The notes beneath the pieces were generated by a model. The model saw only the letters and a list, made by a program, of their open reading frames with translations, was not told the DNA's origin and did no database searches. DNA of 64,000 nucleotides from CAYZTD01 sp964638155 (lineage in GTDB: Archaea; Thermoplasmatota; E2; DHVEG-1), in the NCBI GenBank assembly GCA_964638155.1, contig CAZWYI010000010.1, positions 1 through 64,000 on the forward strand. The letters are read 5' to 3'. How positions within the stretch are numbered: the first letter of the stretch is position 1; each line of letters opens with the position of its first letter. The position numbers and the translations under genes were made by a program. Positions 7,563 to 15,902 of this stretch are shown here, one piece after another.

Positions 7563-8516
7563 ATGAGTAAAGAAACTGACTTTGATAAGATAAATAAAAT
7601 TCCTGGTGTTGGGCCAGCTACAGCCGAAAAATTACAAGCCTCAGGTTTTCTTGATGTTATGAGCATAGCTGTTGCTTCTCCATCAGAGCTTGCTGATGCC
7701 GCTGAAATCGGTGATGCTACAGCCTCTAAGATTATACTTAAGGCCAGACAAGAAGCAGACCTTGGAAAATTCGAAACAGGTAGTTCTATTTTAGAAAAAA
7801 GATTAAAAATTGGACATTTAACAAGTGGTTCTAAAACATTTGATGAACTTGTAGGTGGTGGATTTGAATCACAAGCCATAATAGAATTATTTGGTGAATT
7901 TGGTTCTGGTAAAACGCAAGTTGCCCATCAACTTTGTGTAGATGTTCAATTACCTAAAGATAAAGGTGGTATGGATGCGCATGCTTTTTATATTGATACA
8001 GAAAATACATTCAGACCAGAAAGAATTGTTCAAATGGCTGAAGCAAAAGGGCTTGACCCTGATAAAATTCTAAAAAATATTCATGTGGCTCGCGCATATA
8101 ACTCTAGTCATCAGATGCTTCTCGTGGATAAATTAAAAGAGCTTTCAAAAGAAATAAAATCACGATTGCTAGTAGTTGATTCTCTTACCGCACATTTTCG
8201 TGCTGAATATGTTGGACGAGGCGCTTTAGCAGATAGGCAACAAAAACTAAACAAACATATGCATGATTTATTGCGTTGGAGTGACCTTAATAATGGAGTA
8301 GTATGTGTTACAAACCAAGTATCTGCTAAACCAGATGCTTTCTTTGGAGATCCAACACGGCCAATTGGAGGGCACATTGTTGGACACACCGCTACATTTA
8401 GGATATATCTACGTAAAAGTAAAGGACCAAAACGAATCGCAAGACTAATTGATTCACCTCACTTACCTGAAGGAGAAGCAGTATTTACCATAACTAGCGA
8501 AGGAATTAGTGATTAA
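7563..8516 (+). CDS. radA: DNA repair and recombination protein RadA
   Basis: The 317-aa recombinase has the normal archaeal RadA layout. A helix-hairpin-helix N-terminal domain (about 1-60, NKIPGVGPATAEKL) is followed by the RecA-like core with Walker A GEFGSGKT (about 118-125) and Walker B LLVVDSL. The L2-region GGHIVGHTATFRIYLRKSKG and a C-terminal FTITSEGI also match. It forms filaments on ssDNA for homologous recombination. No intein is present. It is divergent from mtrA, and the short basic-protein gene follows 68 bases downstream. Confidence 0.97.
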   Translation: MSKETDFDKINKIPGVGPATAEKLQASGFLDVMSIAVASPSELADAAEIGDATASKIILKARQEADLGKFETGSSILEKRLKIGHLTSGSKTFDELVGGGFESQAIIELFGEFGSGKTQVAHQLCVDVQLPKDKGGMDAHAFYIDTENTFRPERIVQMAEAKGLDPDKILKNIHVARAYNSSHQMLLVDKLKELSKEIKSRLLVVDSLTAHFRAEYVGRGALADRQQKLNKHMHDLLRWSDLNNGVVCVTNQVSAKPDAFFGDPTRPIGGHIVGHTATFRIYLRKSKGPKRIARLIDSPHLPEGEAVFTITSEGISD

Positions 8517-8561
8517 AACACTGATTTTTTTGGAAAAACTTAAAAGCATATAGCTATATTC

Positions 8562-8574
8562 CCTCCAAGGGAGG
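8562..8574 (+). promoter_or_regulatory. hairpin that hides the Shine-Dalgarno site of the 61-aa gene
   Basis: CCTCC (8562-8566), a 3-base loop AAG and GGAGG (8570-8574) form a perfect 5-bp hairpin. The 3' arm is the Shine-Dalgarno site for the ATG at 8585, 10 bases away. Folding would compete with ribosome binding. Confidence 0.5.
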
Positions 8575-8584
8575 TAAAAGGTTT

Positions 8585-8770
8585 ATGGCATATACACATG
8601 ATGGATGGACATTATATACAAGAGATGTAGAACTTAAAGGTGGGAGAACACAAACAATATATTTCTTTAGTAAAAGAACACCTAAAAGTGGTACACCTTG
8701 TGAAAAACCAGAAGGTTACACCGTTGGTGTAAATAAAAGAACTGGTCTTCCATATTTAAAGAAGAAATAA
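8585..8770 (+). CDS. small conserved basic protein (61 aa)
   Basis: The 61-aa product is rich in Lys, Thr and Gly (ELKGGRTQTIYFFSKRTPKSG, then GYTVGVNKRTGLPYLKKK). It has the compact beta-rich look of a small archaeal protein, possibly nucleic-acid binding. It is preceded by a very strong GGGAGGT site with good spacing and followed by a hairpin terminator, which supports a real, well-translated gene. It contains one cysteine and no membrane segment. I recall similar short proteins in other archaea but no assigned function. Confidence 0.8.
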   Translation: MAYTHDGWTLYTRDVELKGGRTQTIYFFSKRTPKSGTPCEKPEGYTVGVNKRTGLPYLKKK

Positions 8771-8783
8771 GAAAATATTCAAA

Positions 8784-8821
8784 GCTGATCAGAATTTGGT
8801 CAGCAATTCTTCTATTTTTTT
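8784..8821 (+). terminator. hairpin plus T-tract terminator
   Basis: GCTGATC (8784-8790) pairs with GGTCAGC (8798-8804), including one G-U pair, around a 7-base loop. An A/T stretch with seven T residues follows. It lies 14 bases after the stop of the 61-aa gene. Confidence 0.6.
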
Positions 8822-8871
8822 AGTACAATTTTTATATACATTGCTTTCTTTTGTAAATATAAGAGATAACT

Positions 8872-10014
8872 ATGGTAATTAAAATTGGATTTCTAATAAA
8901 CCCCATCGCAGGCATGGGGGGAAGAGTAGGACTAAAAGGTACAGATGAAGTTTATAAAAAAGCAAAAAAACTTGGTGCAAAAGAAATTGCTGAGAAAAAA
9001 GCAGAGGAAACAATTAAGGAATTTACTGAAAACTATGATATAGATAAAAAAATTGAATGGTATACCTGTAAAGGCTCTATGGGATATAACATTTTAAAAA
9101 AGTATAATTTTAAAAATATTGAAATTTTATATGAGCCTAACAAGAAAACTACTTCTCCAGAAGATAGTAAGAATGCATGTAAAAATTTTCTTGAAAAAGA
9201 TGTTGATTTAATCTTATTTTGTGGAGGAGATGGAACAACTAGAGATATCTATAATGTTGTAAAAGATAAAATCCCTCTACTTGGAATACCATCAGGGGTG
9301 AAAATGCATTCTGGAGTGTTTGGAATTAATACTAGAGCTTCAGCTAAAATGTTATATGAATTTATATGTGGTAGATTGACAATAGGTGAAGCCGAAATAA
9401 TGGATTTGGATGAAAAAAAATATAGAAAAGGGGAATGGAATGTTAAATTATTTGGAATAACTAAAGGGATTGTTGAACCTACCTATGTTCAGGTAGGAAA
9501 AGCTAGTTTTCAATCAGTATCTGACAATACAATTAAAGATGAACTTACGGAACATATTGAAGATGAACTAAAAGAAAATAAAGAATATCTTTATTTATTT
9601 GGTTCAGGTGGAACAATTGAGTACATTTCAAAAAAATTAGGAATAGAAAATACTCTTTTAGGGATAGATGCAATTTATAAAAATGAAAATATTGGCACTG
9701 ATTTAAACGAAAAAGAAATTTTAAATCTAATCAAGAAGTATCCTAAAATAAAGGTTATTTTAAGTCCTATTGGAGCGCAAGGTTTTATACTTGGCAGAGG
9801 AAATTTGCAGCTCAGCCCAGAGGTAATAAAAAAAATTGATATTGACAATATAATTGTTGTTTCTACTCCATCAAAACTTAAATCGACACCAGTTCTTAGA
9901 GTTGATACAGGAGATAAAGAACTTGATAAAAAATTTTCAGATCATGAATTTATAATGGTAGTTATAGGATACAGGCTTAGTAGAGTAGTAAGAATTCAAA
10001 CCAACAAGTTTTAA
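8872..10014 (+). CDS. ATP-NAD kinase family protein (COG3199 type)
   Basis: The 380-aa protein starts with IGFLINPIAGMGGRVGLKGTD and has the diacylglycerol/NAD-kinase-like motif LFCGGDGTTRDI (about 119-130) followed by GIPSGVKMHSGVFG. These are diagnostic of the long archaeal/bacterial ATP-NAD kinase family. The GGDGT loop binds the nucleotide phosphates. Whether this branch phosphorylates NAD or another substrate is unsettled. Its own TATA box (TTTTATATA, about 8830-8838) gives a leader of about 10-15 bases. It precedes a PLP enzyme gene by 65 bases. Confidence 0.85.
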   Translation: MVIKIGFLINPIAGMGGRVGLKGTDEVYKKAKKLGAKEIAEKKAEETIKEFTENYDIDKKIEWYTCKGSMGYNILKKYNFKNIEILYEPNKKTTSPEDSKNACKNFLEKDVDLILFCGGDGTTRDIYNVVKDKIPLLGIPSGVKMHSGVFGINTRASAKMLYEFICGRLTIGEAEIMDLDEKKYRKGEWNVKLFGITKGIVEPTYVQVGKASFQSVSDNTIKDELTEHIEDELKENKEYLYLFGSGGTIEYISKKLGIENTLLGIDAIYKNENIGTDLNEKEILNLIKKYPKIKVILSPIGAQGFILGRGNLQLSPEVIKKIDIDNIIVVSTPSKLKSTPVLRVDTGDKELDKKFSDHEFIMVVIGYRLSRVVRIQTNKF

Positions 10015-10079
10015 TACATTTCTTTAATTCAGTTAGAAATACTAAGATTTATTTAAAATATAGGGAGGAAAATAGTTTT

Positions 10080-11261
10080 ATGAAAGAACAAACAGAATTT
10101 TTAGAACGAGAATATAAAGAGTTAGAAAAGAAAGGTTATACTTGGACTATTAGAAGCCTACTAGGCCCTTCTAAACCACATGTAAATGTTGAAGGAAAAG
10201 AATGCATAATGCTTGCATCAAATAACTATCTAAATCTTGCAAATCACCCTAAACTTAAAAAAGCAGCTTTAGAGGCAGTAGAAAAATATGGTGCAGGAGC
10301 TGGTTCTGATTGGTCTATAGCAGGAAACATGGATATTCATATTGATTTACATGAAAAAATAGCTAATTTTAAAAATACTGAGTCGGCTGTAACTTTTCAA
10401 ACAGGTTTTGCAGTGAATTCTGGAGTTATTCCACAACTTGCAGGAAAAGGAGATATTCTAATTTCTGATGAGTTAAACCACGGAAGTATCATTGATGGTG
10501 TACGACTTACAAAGGCAGATAGAGGGATATATTCTCATTCTGATATGAGTGAACTAGAAAAGGTTTTAAAAGATGCTAGTAAAAAAGATTACAGAAGAGC
10601 AATAGTGATCACCGATGGAGTATTCAGTATGGATGGAGATATTGCCAAGATGGATGAAATCTACAAAATAGCCAATGAATATGGTGCGATGACCTATGTT
10701 GATGATGCTCATGGAGAAGGAGTACTTGGAGATGGATACGGCATTGGTAAAGAGTTTGATTTAGAAAAAGAAATTGATTTTCAGATGGGTACTTTTTCAA
10801 AAGCTTTTGGAAGTTTTGGAGGAATGCTAGCTGGAAGTAAATATTTAACAAAATATGCATTTAATACTGCTAGAACCTGGCTTTTAAGTGCTGCTTTTCC
10901 ACCACATGTTGCTGCATCAAACATTGCAGCGTTAGAAGTAATTGAAGAAGAACCTGAAAGAATAAAAAAACTCTGGGATAATACAAAATACTTCAAAAAA
11001 GAAATTGAAAGTCTAGGTTTTGATACAGGTAACTCTCAGACACCAATTATACCCGCTATGATAGGTGATAGTAAGAAAGCACAGGAACTAGCTAATAGAA
11101 TGTACGAGGAAGGTATTTTTGCCCTTGCTATTGTATTTCCAATGGTAGCTCGTGATAAAGCAAGAATTAGAAATCAGATGAATGCAGGCATGACTAGAGA
11201 GGATTTAGATCAAATATTAAGGGTATATGAAAAACTTGGAAAAGAATTAAAACTAATTTAA
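10080..11261 (+). CDS. BioF/Kbl-type alpha-oxoamine synthase (PLP enzyme)
   Basis: The 393-aa protein is a fold-type I aminotransferase of the alpha-oxoamine synthase family, which includes glycine C-acetyltransferase and 8-amino-7-oxononanoate synthase. Visible landmarks are LASNNYLNLANHP, the glycine-rich YGAGAGSDWSIAGN, DELNHGSIIDG, VDDAHGEGVLG and the PLP-lysine segment GTFSKAFGSFGG (about 237-248). It condenses an acyl-CoA with an amino acid, releasing CO2, or runs in reverse in threonine breakdown. No other biotin genes are nearby, so Kbl-like threonine/glycine metabolism is somewhat more likely. A strong GGGAGGAAAA site precedes the start. Confidence 0.85.
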   Translation: MKEQTEFLEREYKELEKKGYTWTIRSLLGPSKPHVNVEGKECIMLASNNYLNLANHPKLKKAALEAVEKYGAGAGSDWSIAGNMDIHIDLHEKIANFKNTESAVTFQTGFAVNSGVIPQLAGKGDILISDELNHGSIIDGVRLTKADRGIYSHSDMSELEKVLKDASKKDYRRAIVITDGVFSMDGDIAKMDEIYKIANEYGAMTYVDDAHGEGVLGDGYGIGKEFDLEKEIDFQMGTFSKAFGSFGGMLAGSKYLTKYAFNTARTWLLSAAFPPHVAASNIAALEVIEEEPERIKKLWDNTKYFKKEIESLGFDTGNSQTPIIPAMIGDSKKAQELANRMYEEGIFALAIVFPMVARDKARIRNQMNAGMTREDLDQILRVYEKLGKELKLI

Positions 11262-11297
11262 TTCCAATTTTCTTTTATTTTTTTAATTGGTAAAAAG

Positions 11298-11687
11298 ATG
11301 GATAAAAATACAACTATTTTAAATCATGTAGCTGTTCAATACGACAACAAGGAAAATGCAGATATATTTTTCAACAAAATATTAAAGATACCTCTTTTAA
11401 AAGAATTTAAAATATCTGCTGATTTATCAAAAAAAATTTTTGATATAGATAAAGAAACAGACGTTTTAATTTACGATAATAAAAAATTAAGGTTTGAAGT
11501 TTTTTTATCAGATAAAAAAAGAACTTTTTATTTTGACCATATTTGTATCGAGGTAGATGACAGGCGAAAATTCGTAAAAGACTGTAAAAAATATGATGTT
11601 GAAATCAATTTCATAGATAGAAACGGTAAAAAACTTTTATTTGTAAAAGATTTTGCAGGAAATTTATATGAGGTAAAACAAAAATAG
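11298..11687 (+). CDS. VOC (glyoxalase-like) superfamily protein
   Basis: This 129-aa protein shows two beta-alpha-beta-beta-beta modules typical of the vicinal oxygen chelate fold. The first starts LNHVAVQYDNKENADIFFNKIL, the second FDHICIEVDDRRKFVKDC. His10-region and His/Glu residues (NHV, DHI, YEV) sit at the usual metal-ligand positions. The substrate cannot be told. It follows the PLP gene after 36 bases with a T-rich gap, and converges with the acidic-protein gene three bases after its stop. Confidence 0.7.
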   Translation: MDKNTTILNHVAVQYDNKENADIFFNKILKIPLLKEFKISADLSKKIFDIDKETDVLIYDNKKLRFEVFLSDKKRTFYFDHICIEVDDRRKFVKDCKKYDVEINFIDRNGKKLLFVKDFAGNLYEVKQK

Positions 11688-11690
11688 TTT

Positions 11691-12377
11691 TTATTTTTTC
11701 CCCCATTTTCCTTTTTTCTTTTGTTTTAAAACTCTATCAATAATAGTTTTTTCATCTGCTTCCACAAATGAATCATCATCTTTATCTTTTTTCTTGTGTT
11801 TATTCAATGCTTTTTCAATGGCATCACCATCTGCTTCAACAATTACTGCGTTATCTTTTGTTGAATCATTTTCCTCTTCGGAATCTTTATCCTTAATATC
11901 TTCTTCAATTTCCTCTTTTGATTTAACATTGACCTTTGGAGTAGGAAAATCAGAGTTTTTCTCATGGAAATTGGTTTTTGGTTCAATATTTTCATCTGGT
12001 TTTATTTCAGATTCATAGTTTTTTATTTCCTTATTTTGCTCTATAGTTTCTGATTTTTTATTTTCAACTTCAAAAATTGCTGGTTCTTCTTCTTTTTTCT
12101 CAATTTTTTCTGATTGGAAAGCCGGCGTTATTTCTTTTTTTTGTTCTTCTTTGTTATCTGGTAGGTCTACAGATGGAGTTTTTTTTGAGCCAATGATTAA
12201 ATCAAAAGTTTCGTTTAATAAGTCTTTTTCCTCTACTGTTGGCATCCAAAAATATTCATTATTTTCAAGTATAACATTCGGAGCTTTCTTATTAAAATGA
12301 GCTACTAACTCTATTTTACCATCCTCTTTGTTTTTACATAATTCAATCTTAATATGAACTTTATCCTCACCAGTCAT
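11691..12377 (-). CDS. acidic Lys/Glu-rich protein of unknown function
   Basis: I start it at the ATG at 12377 (MTGEDKVHI), where GGAGAG lies 10 bases upstream; a TTG 18 bases earlier is less likely. The 228-aa product has a short folded-looking N-terminal domain (1-75, HIKIELCKNKEDGKIELVAH...). A long disordered, charged region (75-185) follows, then two similar C-terminal motifs (VIVEADGDAIEKAL and FVEADEKTIIDRVL) and a basic end. No signal peptide or membrane segment is seen. The paired EAD-type motifs could be short binding motifs. I do not recognise the family. Confidence 0.75.
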   Translation of the reverse strand: MTGEDKVHIKIELCKNKEDGKIELVAHFNKKAPNVILENNEYFWMPTVEEKDLLNETFDLIIGSKKTPSVDLPDNKEEQKKEITPAFQSEKIEKKEEEPAIFEVENKKSETIEQNKEIKNYESEIKPDENIEPKTNFHEKNSDFPTPKVNVKSKEEIEEDIKDKDSEEENDSTKDNAVIVEADGDAIEKALNKHKKKDKDDDSFVEADEKTIIDRVLKQKKKGKWGKK

Positions 12378-12468
12378 ATTTAAATATCTCTCCAAATCTA
12401 GTTATGATATATAATTTTAGAACTTATAGTTTTTCTTTTAAAATTTTATTTATTTAAAAATTTTTCTT

Positions 12469-13458
12469 CTAAAAACTTATTGAATTTAATATTGAAAATA
12501 TTCTACTATTTTTGATTTTTGGGATCTTATTAAATAAATTCTTAATTAAACTAAAATTTATTATTTCATTACTCTCATTTTCTACATTTTCTTTTATACT
12601 TTCAATTATTTGATTATTCTTAGAGTATTTATTCATAACTATATTTCCATCTAAATTATCTCGTATTTCACAATCGATAATTTCGTTATAACTTGAAGAT
12701 GAAAGATAAATTCCATTTACCCTATTATCTATTATTTCACAATCTATAATTTTATTATTGTTGTTTGATGATGCTATTGCGTCTATACCTGTGTGAGTAT
12801 TTTTATAAAATGTACAGTTGCTAATTAAGTTATAAGAAGAATATTGTAATTCAATCCCATCACAGTTTTTATAAAAATTGCAATTTAAAATTTTATTATT
12901 GTTACATTCATTATTTTCCCATCCAAGTAATGCTATGCCTTCATCTTCACAATTTACAAAATTAGAATTTTTTATTATATTTTCTGATTCCCATACAGCT
13001 ATTCCTACAGGAGTATCATATATCTCACATTGATCAACTTCTATATTCGAAGAAGTGATTTTTATACCTGTGCTATATAATCCAGGGGCTCTGTTAACTA
13101 TTTTAAGGTTTTTAATTACAATATTTGGAGCCCCTAGTTTAATAGCATATTTATTTTTCTCGGAGATGGGATTTATTAGAGTGCCTTTTTTATCCTCACC
13201 TATGAGGCTTATAGGTTTATAAACATCAATTATCTCATTATATTCTCCATTTTTAATGTAGATTTTTGAGCCTGATTTTGCATTATCAACTGCTTTTTGT
13301 ATTGAATTATAATAAATTTCACTATTTTTATCTACTATTATATAATCATCAGTATTTTCATCTTGAGTTATCTTTATGGCATTTGTAACAAATGATAAAT
13401 TAATTAAAAAAAGAATAATTACAATGGTATTAACAGTAATTCTCCTTCCTCTTCTCAT
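12469..13458 (-). CDS. secreted NosD-like right-handed beta-helix protein
   Basis: I start at the ATG at 13458, because the longer frame begins with a TTG. The 329-aa protein has a basic N-terminus and a hydrophobic signal (VNTIVIILFLINLSFVTNA). Next comes the NosD/CASH start pattern (YYNSIQKAVDNAKSGSKIYIKNGEYNE) and about eight beta-helix coils with repeated N-x-I-x-N-C and G-I elements to about residue 275. Such domains usually bind or cleave polysaccharide, or act as surface scaffolds. The tail (SRIFSILNSI) resembles those of the C25 peptidase and the C45-like protein. It has its own promoter with an operator-like inverted repeat. Confidence 0.82.
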   Translation of the reverse strand: MRRGRRITVNTIVIILFLINLSFVTNAIKITQDENTDDYIIVDKNSEIYYNSIQKAVDNAKSGSKIYIKNGEYNEIIDVYKPISLIGEDKKGTLINPISEKNKYAIKLGAPNIVIKNLKIVNRAPGLYSTGIKITSSNIEVDQCEIYDTPVGIAVWESENIIKNSNFVNCEDEGIALLGWENNECNNNKILNCNFYKNCDGIELQYSSYNLISNCTFYKNTHTGIDAIASSNNNNKIIDCEIIDNRVNGIYLSSSSYNEIIDCEIRDNLDGNIVMNKYSKNNQIIESIKENVENESNEIINFSLIKNLFNKIPKIKNSRIFSILNSISF

Positions 13459-13468
13459 TTTTACCAAC

Positions 13469-13531
13469 CACGTTAATTAATATCGTGTGACTAACTAACG
13501 TGATTATTTCTATAAAAAACAATATTTAAAT
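13469..13531 (-). promoter_or_regulatory. promoter and operator-like inverted repeat before the NosD gene
   Basis: On the minus strand a TATA-like ATTTAAAT (13524-13531) predicts a start near 13500. The inverted repeat CACGTTA (13469-13475) / TAACGTG (13496-13502) lies just downstream, between the start site and the ATG at 13458. A repressor could sit there. Confidence 0.4.
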
Positions 13532-13568
13532 GTTAGTTGAGAAAATAACAAAATGGAAAAATAACATT

Positions 13569-14834
13569 TTAATCTAGAACTTTACCATTAATTTTCTTAC
13601 AATTAGAGATTAATTTTTCACCTGTTTCTTGGCTGCTTTCAAAGGAAACAGTAACATAATTACTGTAATTTATATCAAGAACATTTGTCTTTTCATATAT
13701 TTTAGAAATAAGTGTTTGAGATTTATCATTTATGGGGAGTTTTAATGTATATTTTTCGAGTTTTGGTAGAGATTTATACAAATTTTCTAGCAAATTATCA
13801 ACATTTTTTTCCTTATTTACAGAGATGAGGACAAAAATATTTTTATTGACCTTCGAGAGATTTTCAACAAAATTCATTTTATCCTTTATTTCTTCTCTGG
13901 ATAGTAAATCAATTTTATTTAAAGCTACAATAATTGTAGATTCAACACCTAAATCATAAAGCTCTTTAATGCAGACATCTAGTTTTTTCTTAATAATCTC
14001 TTTATCTTCGCTAAAATCTAATACCAATATTACTATATCTGATCTTTTTATTTCTTCAAGAGTAGAATGAAAGGCATCAATTATTAAGGCTGGAAGATTT
14101 TCAATGAAACCAACAGTATCTGTCAATAAAATTGGAACGTTTTTACTATTAATCCTCCTAGTAGTAGTAGAAAGAGTTGAAAATAATTTATCTTCAACTT
14201 TGACTGTTTCATCTGACAAATAATTTAAAAGACTACTTTTTCCCGCATTTGTATAACCAGCCAAGGAAACAATATAAAAACCACTGATATGTCGATGTCT
14301 TCTCCTAATGTTTCTTTCTTTTCTTATATTTTCTAGGTCTTTTTTTATTTTCTTAGTTTGACTTTTAATATTTTCATAATAATCATCAACCTGATATTCC
14401 CCACCAGCCATAAAACCAGGGTGTTCACCTGCTTTTGATCTATTTATAAGCTCCCGAACAAAAGATTTCTGATATTCCAGTCTAGCTAGTTTTACTTGAA
14501 GACGGGGTTCTTTTCTATCAGCTCTTTTTTCAAAAATATCTAAAATAAGATTAACTCTATCCAGAACAGAAACTTCTAATTTTTTTTCTAATTCAAACCA
14601 TTGAGATGGTTTGAGTTTTCCATTAACAACAATAATATCTATAGATTCTTCATATTCATCTACAAACTCTTTTATTTCATCTACTTTCCCTGCCCCTATA
14701 TAATACTTAACATGTGGCTTCTTATTTTGAATGAAGACTTTTTTAACGCTATATCCATTGGATTTTGTTAAATCTAATATTTCAGAAATATCTGGATTTA
14801 ATGAAACTACAATTGCATTTTTTGTTTCAGTCAT
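13569..14834 (-). CDS. hflX: ribosome-associated GTPase HflX
   Basis: The 421-aa protein has the HflX N-terminal domain (YYIGAGKVDEIKEFVDEYE), the conserved linker region RLQVKLARLEYQ and a basic helical region. The GTPase domain carries G1 GYTNAGKSS (about 197-205), the G2 threonines STLSTTTRR, G3 DTVGF and G4 NKID. HflX binds ribosomes and can split or rescue stalled ones. A C-terminal domain of about 60 aa follows. A TTC/AT-rich gap and a possible 34-aa gene lie upstream. Length is normal for archaeal HflX. Confidence 0.93.
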   Translation of the reverse strand: MTETKNAIVVSLNPDISEILDLTKSNGYSVKKVFIQNKKPHVKYYIGAGKVDEIKEFVDEYEESIDIIVVNGKLKPSQWFELEKKLEVSVLDRVNLILDIFEKRADRKEPRLQVKLARLEYQKSFVRELINRSKAGEHPGFMAGGEYQVDDYYENIKSQTKKIKKDLENIRKERNIRRRHRHISGFYIVSLAGYTNAGKSSLLNYLSDETVKVEDKLFSTLSTTTRRINSKNVPILLTDTVGFIENLPALIIDAFHSTLEEIKRSDIVILVLDFSEDKEIIKKKLDVCIKELYDLGVESTIIVALNKIDLLSREEIKDKMNFVENLSKVNKNIFVLISVNKEKNVDNLLENLYKSLPKLEKYTLKLPINDKSQTLISKIYEKTNVLDINYSNYVTVSFESSQETGEKLISNCKKINGKVLD

Positions 14835-14882
14835 CTAATTTTCTAAAAGAAGAACATCCTTTTAAATATAGGTGAAAAAACT

Positions 14883-14987
14883 TTAAGAAACAGGAATAAT
14901 TATAAACCAAAATATAACAATAAATATAGCTAATATTACAACAAAAATTGTATTTAATTTATTTTCCAAATCTTTAGAGAGTTTCAT
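14883..14987 (-). CDS. possible 34-aa single-span membrane peptide
   Basis: A minus-strand frame from the ATG at 14987 encodes 34 residues. An N-terminal charged helix (MKLSKDLENKLN) is followed by a hydrophobic segment of about 20 residues (FVVILAIFIVIFWFIIIPVS). The charge and hydrophobic pattern is that of a small membrane protein. The upstream site (GGGA) is weak. It lies 48 bases upstream of hflX on the same strand and could be a leader peptide or an independent membrane peptide. No family recognised. Confidence 0.4.
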   Translation of the reverse strand: MKLSKDLENKLNTIFVVILAIFIVIFWFIIIPVS

Positions 14988-15082
14988 AGCATCCCTATAG
15001 AGTTAATCAAAAATACATTATTAAAGATTTTTTTGTAGGTGAATATGTAACTGTATATTTACAAAATAAAAAGTTGACAATT

Positions 15083-15167
15083 ATAGGGGCCTGAATATCT
15101 TGGTGGAGATGAAAAATGAAAAGTTTAAAAAAATAAACCTTACACTTTTGCTTATCCAGACCCCTAT
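15083..15167 (-). ncRNA. candidate structured RNA with long closing stem (strand uncertain)
   Basis: ATAGGGGCCTGAATA (15083-15097) pairs with TATCCAGACCCCTAT (15153-15167) over 15 positions with two mismatches. An inner hairpin GTTTA/TAAAC (about 15123-15138) sits in the loop. On the minus strand a TATA-like TTTATAAAA (15188-15196) lies about 25 bases upstream of the stem, and CTTTTTATTTT follows it. On the plus strand GTATATTTA (15052-15060) is similarly placed, so the direction is not settled. The gap 14835-15233 otherwise holds only the 34-aa frame. The design resembles the candidate at 1620. Confidence 0.4.
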
Positions 15168-15233
15168 TATGTAAAAGTATTAACACGTTTTATAAAAATT
15201 TTGTGAAATTTTCCACATTTTCATATATAAATT

Positions 15234-15893
15234 TTACTTTTTGTTAAACCATTTTAGAGTTGATAAAAATCTTTGGATGGCTGTAATATTGCCAATTAAT
15301 GCAAAATATATCAATACCCATTCAAGTAAATTGAAATTTAAAAAATCACTAATGTAAATGTTTTCTATATTATAAATAAGTAGGATATGAGCCAATATCG
15401 GGGCAATCATTAGTAAAACTAGCCTATCAGCTCTACCAAGAAGTCCAGAATAGTTACGTTTACAACCTACAGCCTGTGATTGTGTACCCATATAACTTGT
15501 TAGAAGCATGCCAACTATTGCAAAGAAGCCAATTCTTAGATCACACCATGGACTTAAAGCTAATCCACCTAAGATTAAAACATCAGCATATCTATCAACT
15601 GCATGATCTAAAAAATCTCCTTTTAAAGAGGATTTATTTGTAATTTTTGCTACTTTTCCGTCTATTGCGTCAAAAAAACCATTTAAGAATACAAACAATG
15701 ATGCAGGAAATAAATAAAAATTTTGTAATTCTGTATTGGGATTTGAAAAATAAAAAAACATTCCTGCTATAAAAGCAAATATTAAGGAAAGCAAAGTCAA
15801 AACATTTGGATTTATTCCAATAAATAATTTTGATACCTTTGACAAAAGAGGGTCAACATTTTCACGTTGATTATTAAGAACCATTTTATCCAT
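15234..15893 (-). CDS. CDP-alcohol phosphatidyltransferase, archaetidylinositol phosphate synthase-like
   Basis: The 219-aa integral membrane protein has the CDP-alcohol phosphotransferase signature D-x2-D-G-x2-A-x(n)-G-x3-D-x3-D (FDAIDGKVAKI...LKGDFLDHAVDRYAD, about 75-105). About six membrane segments surround it. In archaea this family attaches inositol phosphate, serine or glycerol phosphate to CDP-archaeol. The sequence pattern is closest to archaetidylinositol phosphate synthases. It lies 9 bases after the AK6-like kinase gene in the same operon. Confidence 0.85.
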   Translation of the reverse strand: MDKMVLNNQRENVDPLLSKVSKLFIGINPNVLTLLSLIFAFIAGMFFYFSNPNTELQNFYLFPASLFVFLNGFFDAIDGKVAKITNKSSLKGDFLDHAVDRYADVLILGGLALSPWCDLRIGFFAIVGMLLTSYMGTQSQAVGCKRNYSGLLGRADRLVLLMIAPILAHILLIYNIENIYISDFLNFNLLEWVLIYFALIGNITAIQRFLSTLKWFNKK

Positions 15894-15902
15894 CCAAACT
15901 AT

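Noticed and set aside
15083..15167. Box C/D guide RNA
   Set aside because: A GATGA-like and a CTGA-like piece exist, but they are not in the order or spacing of C/D boxes and the long closing stem does not fit.
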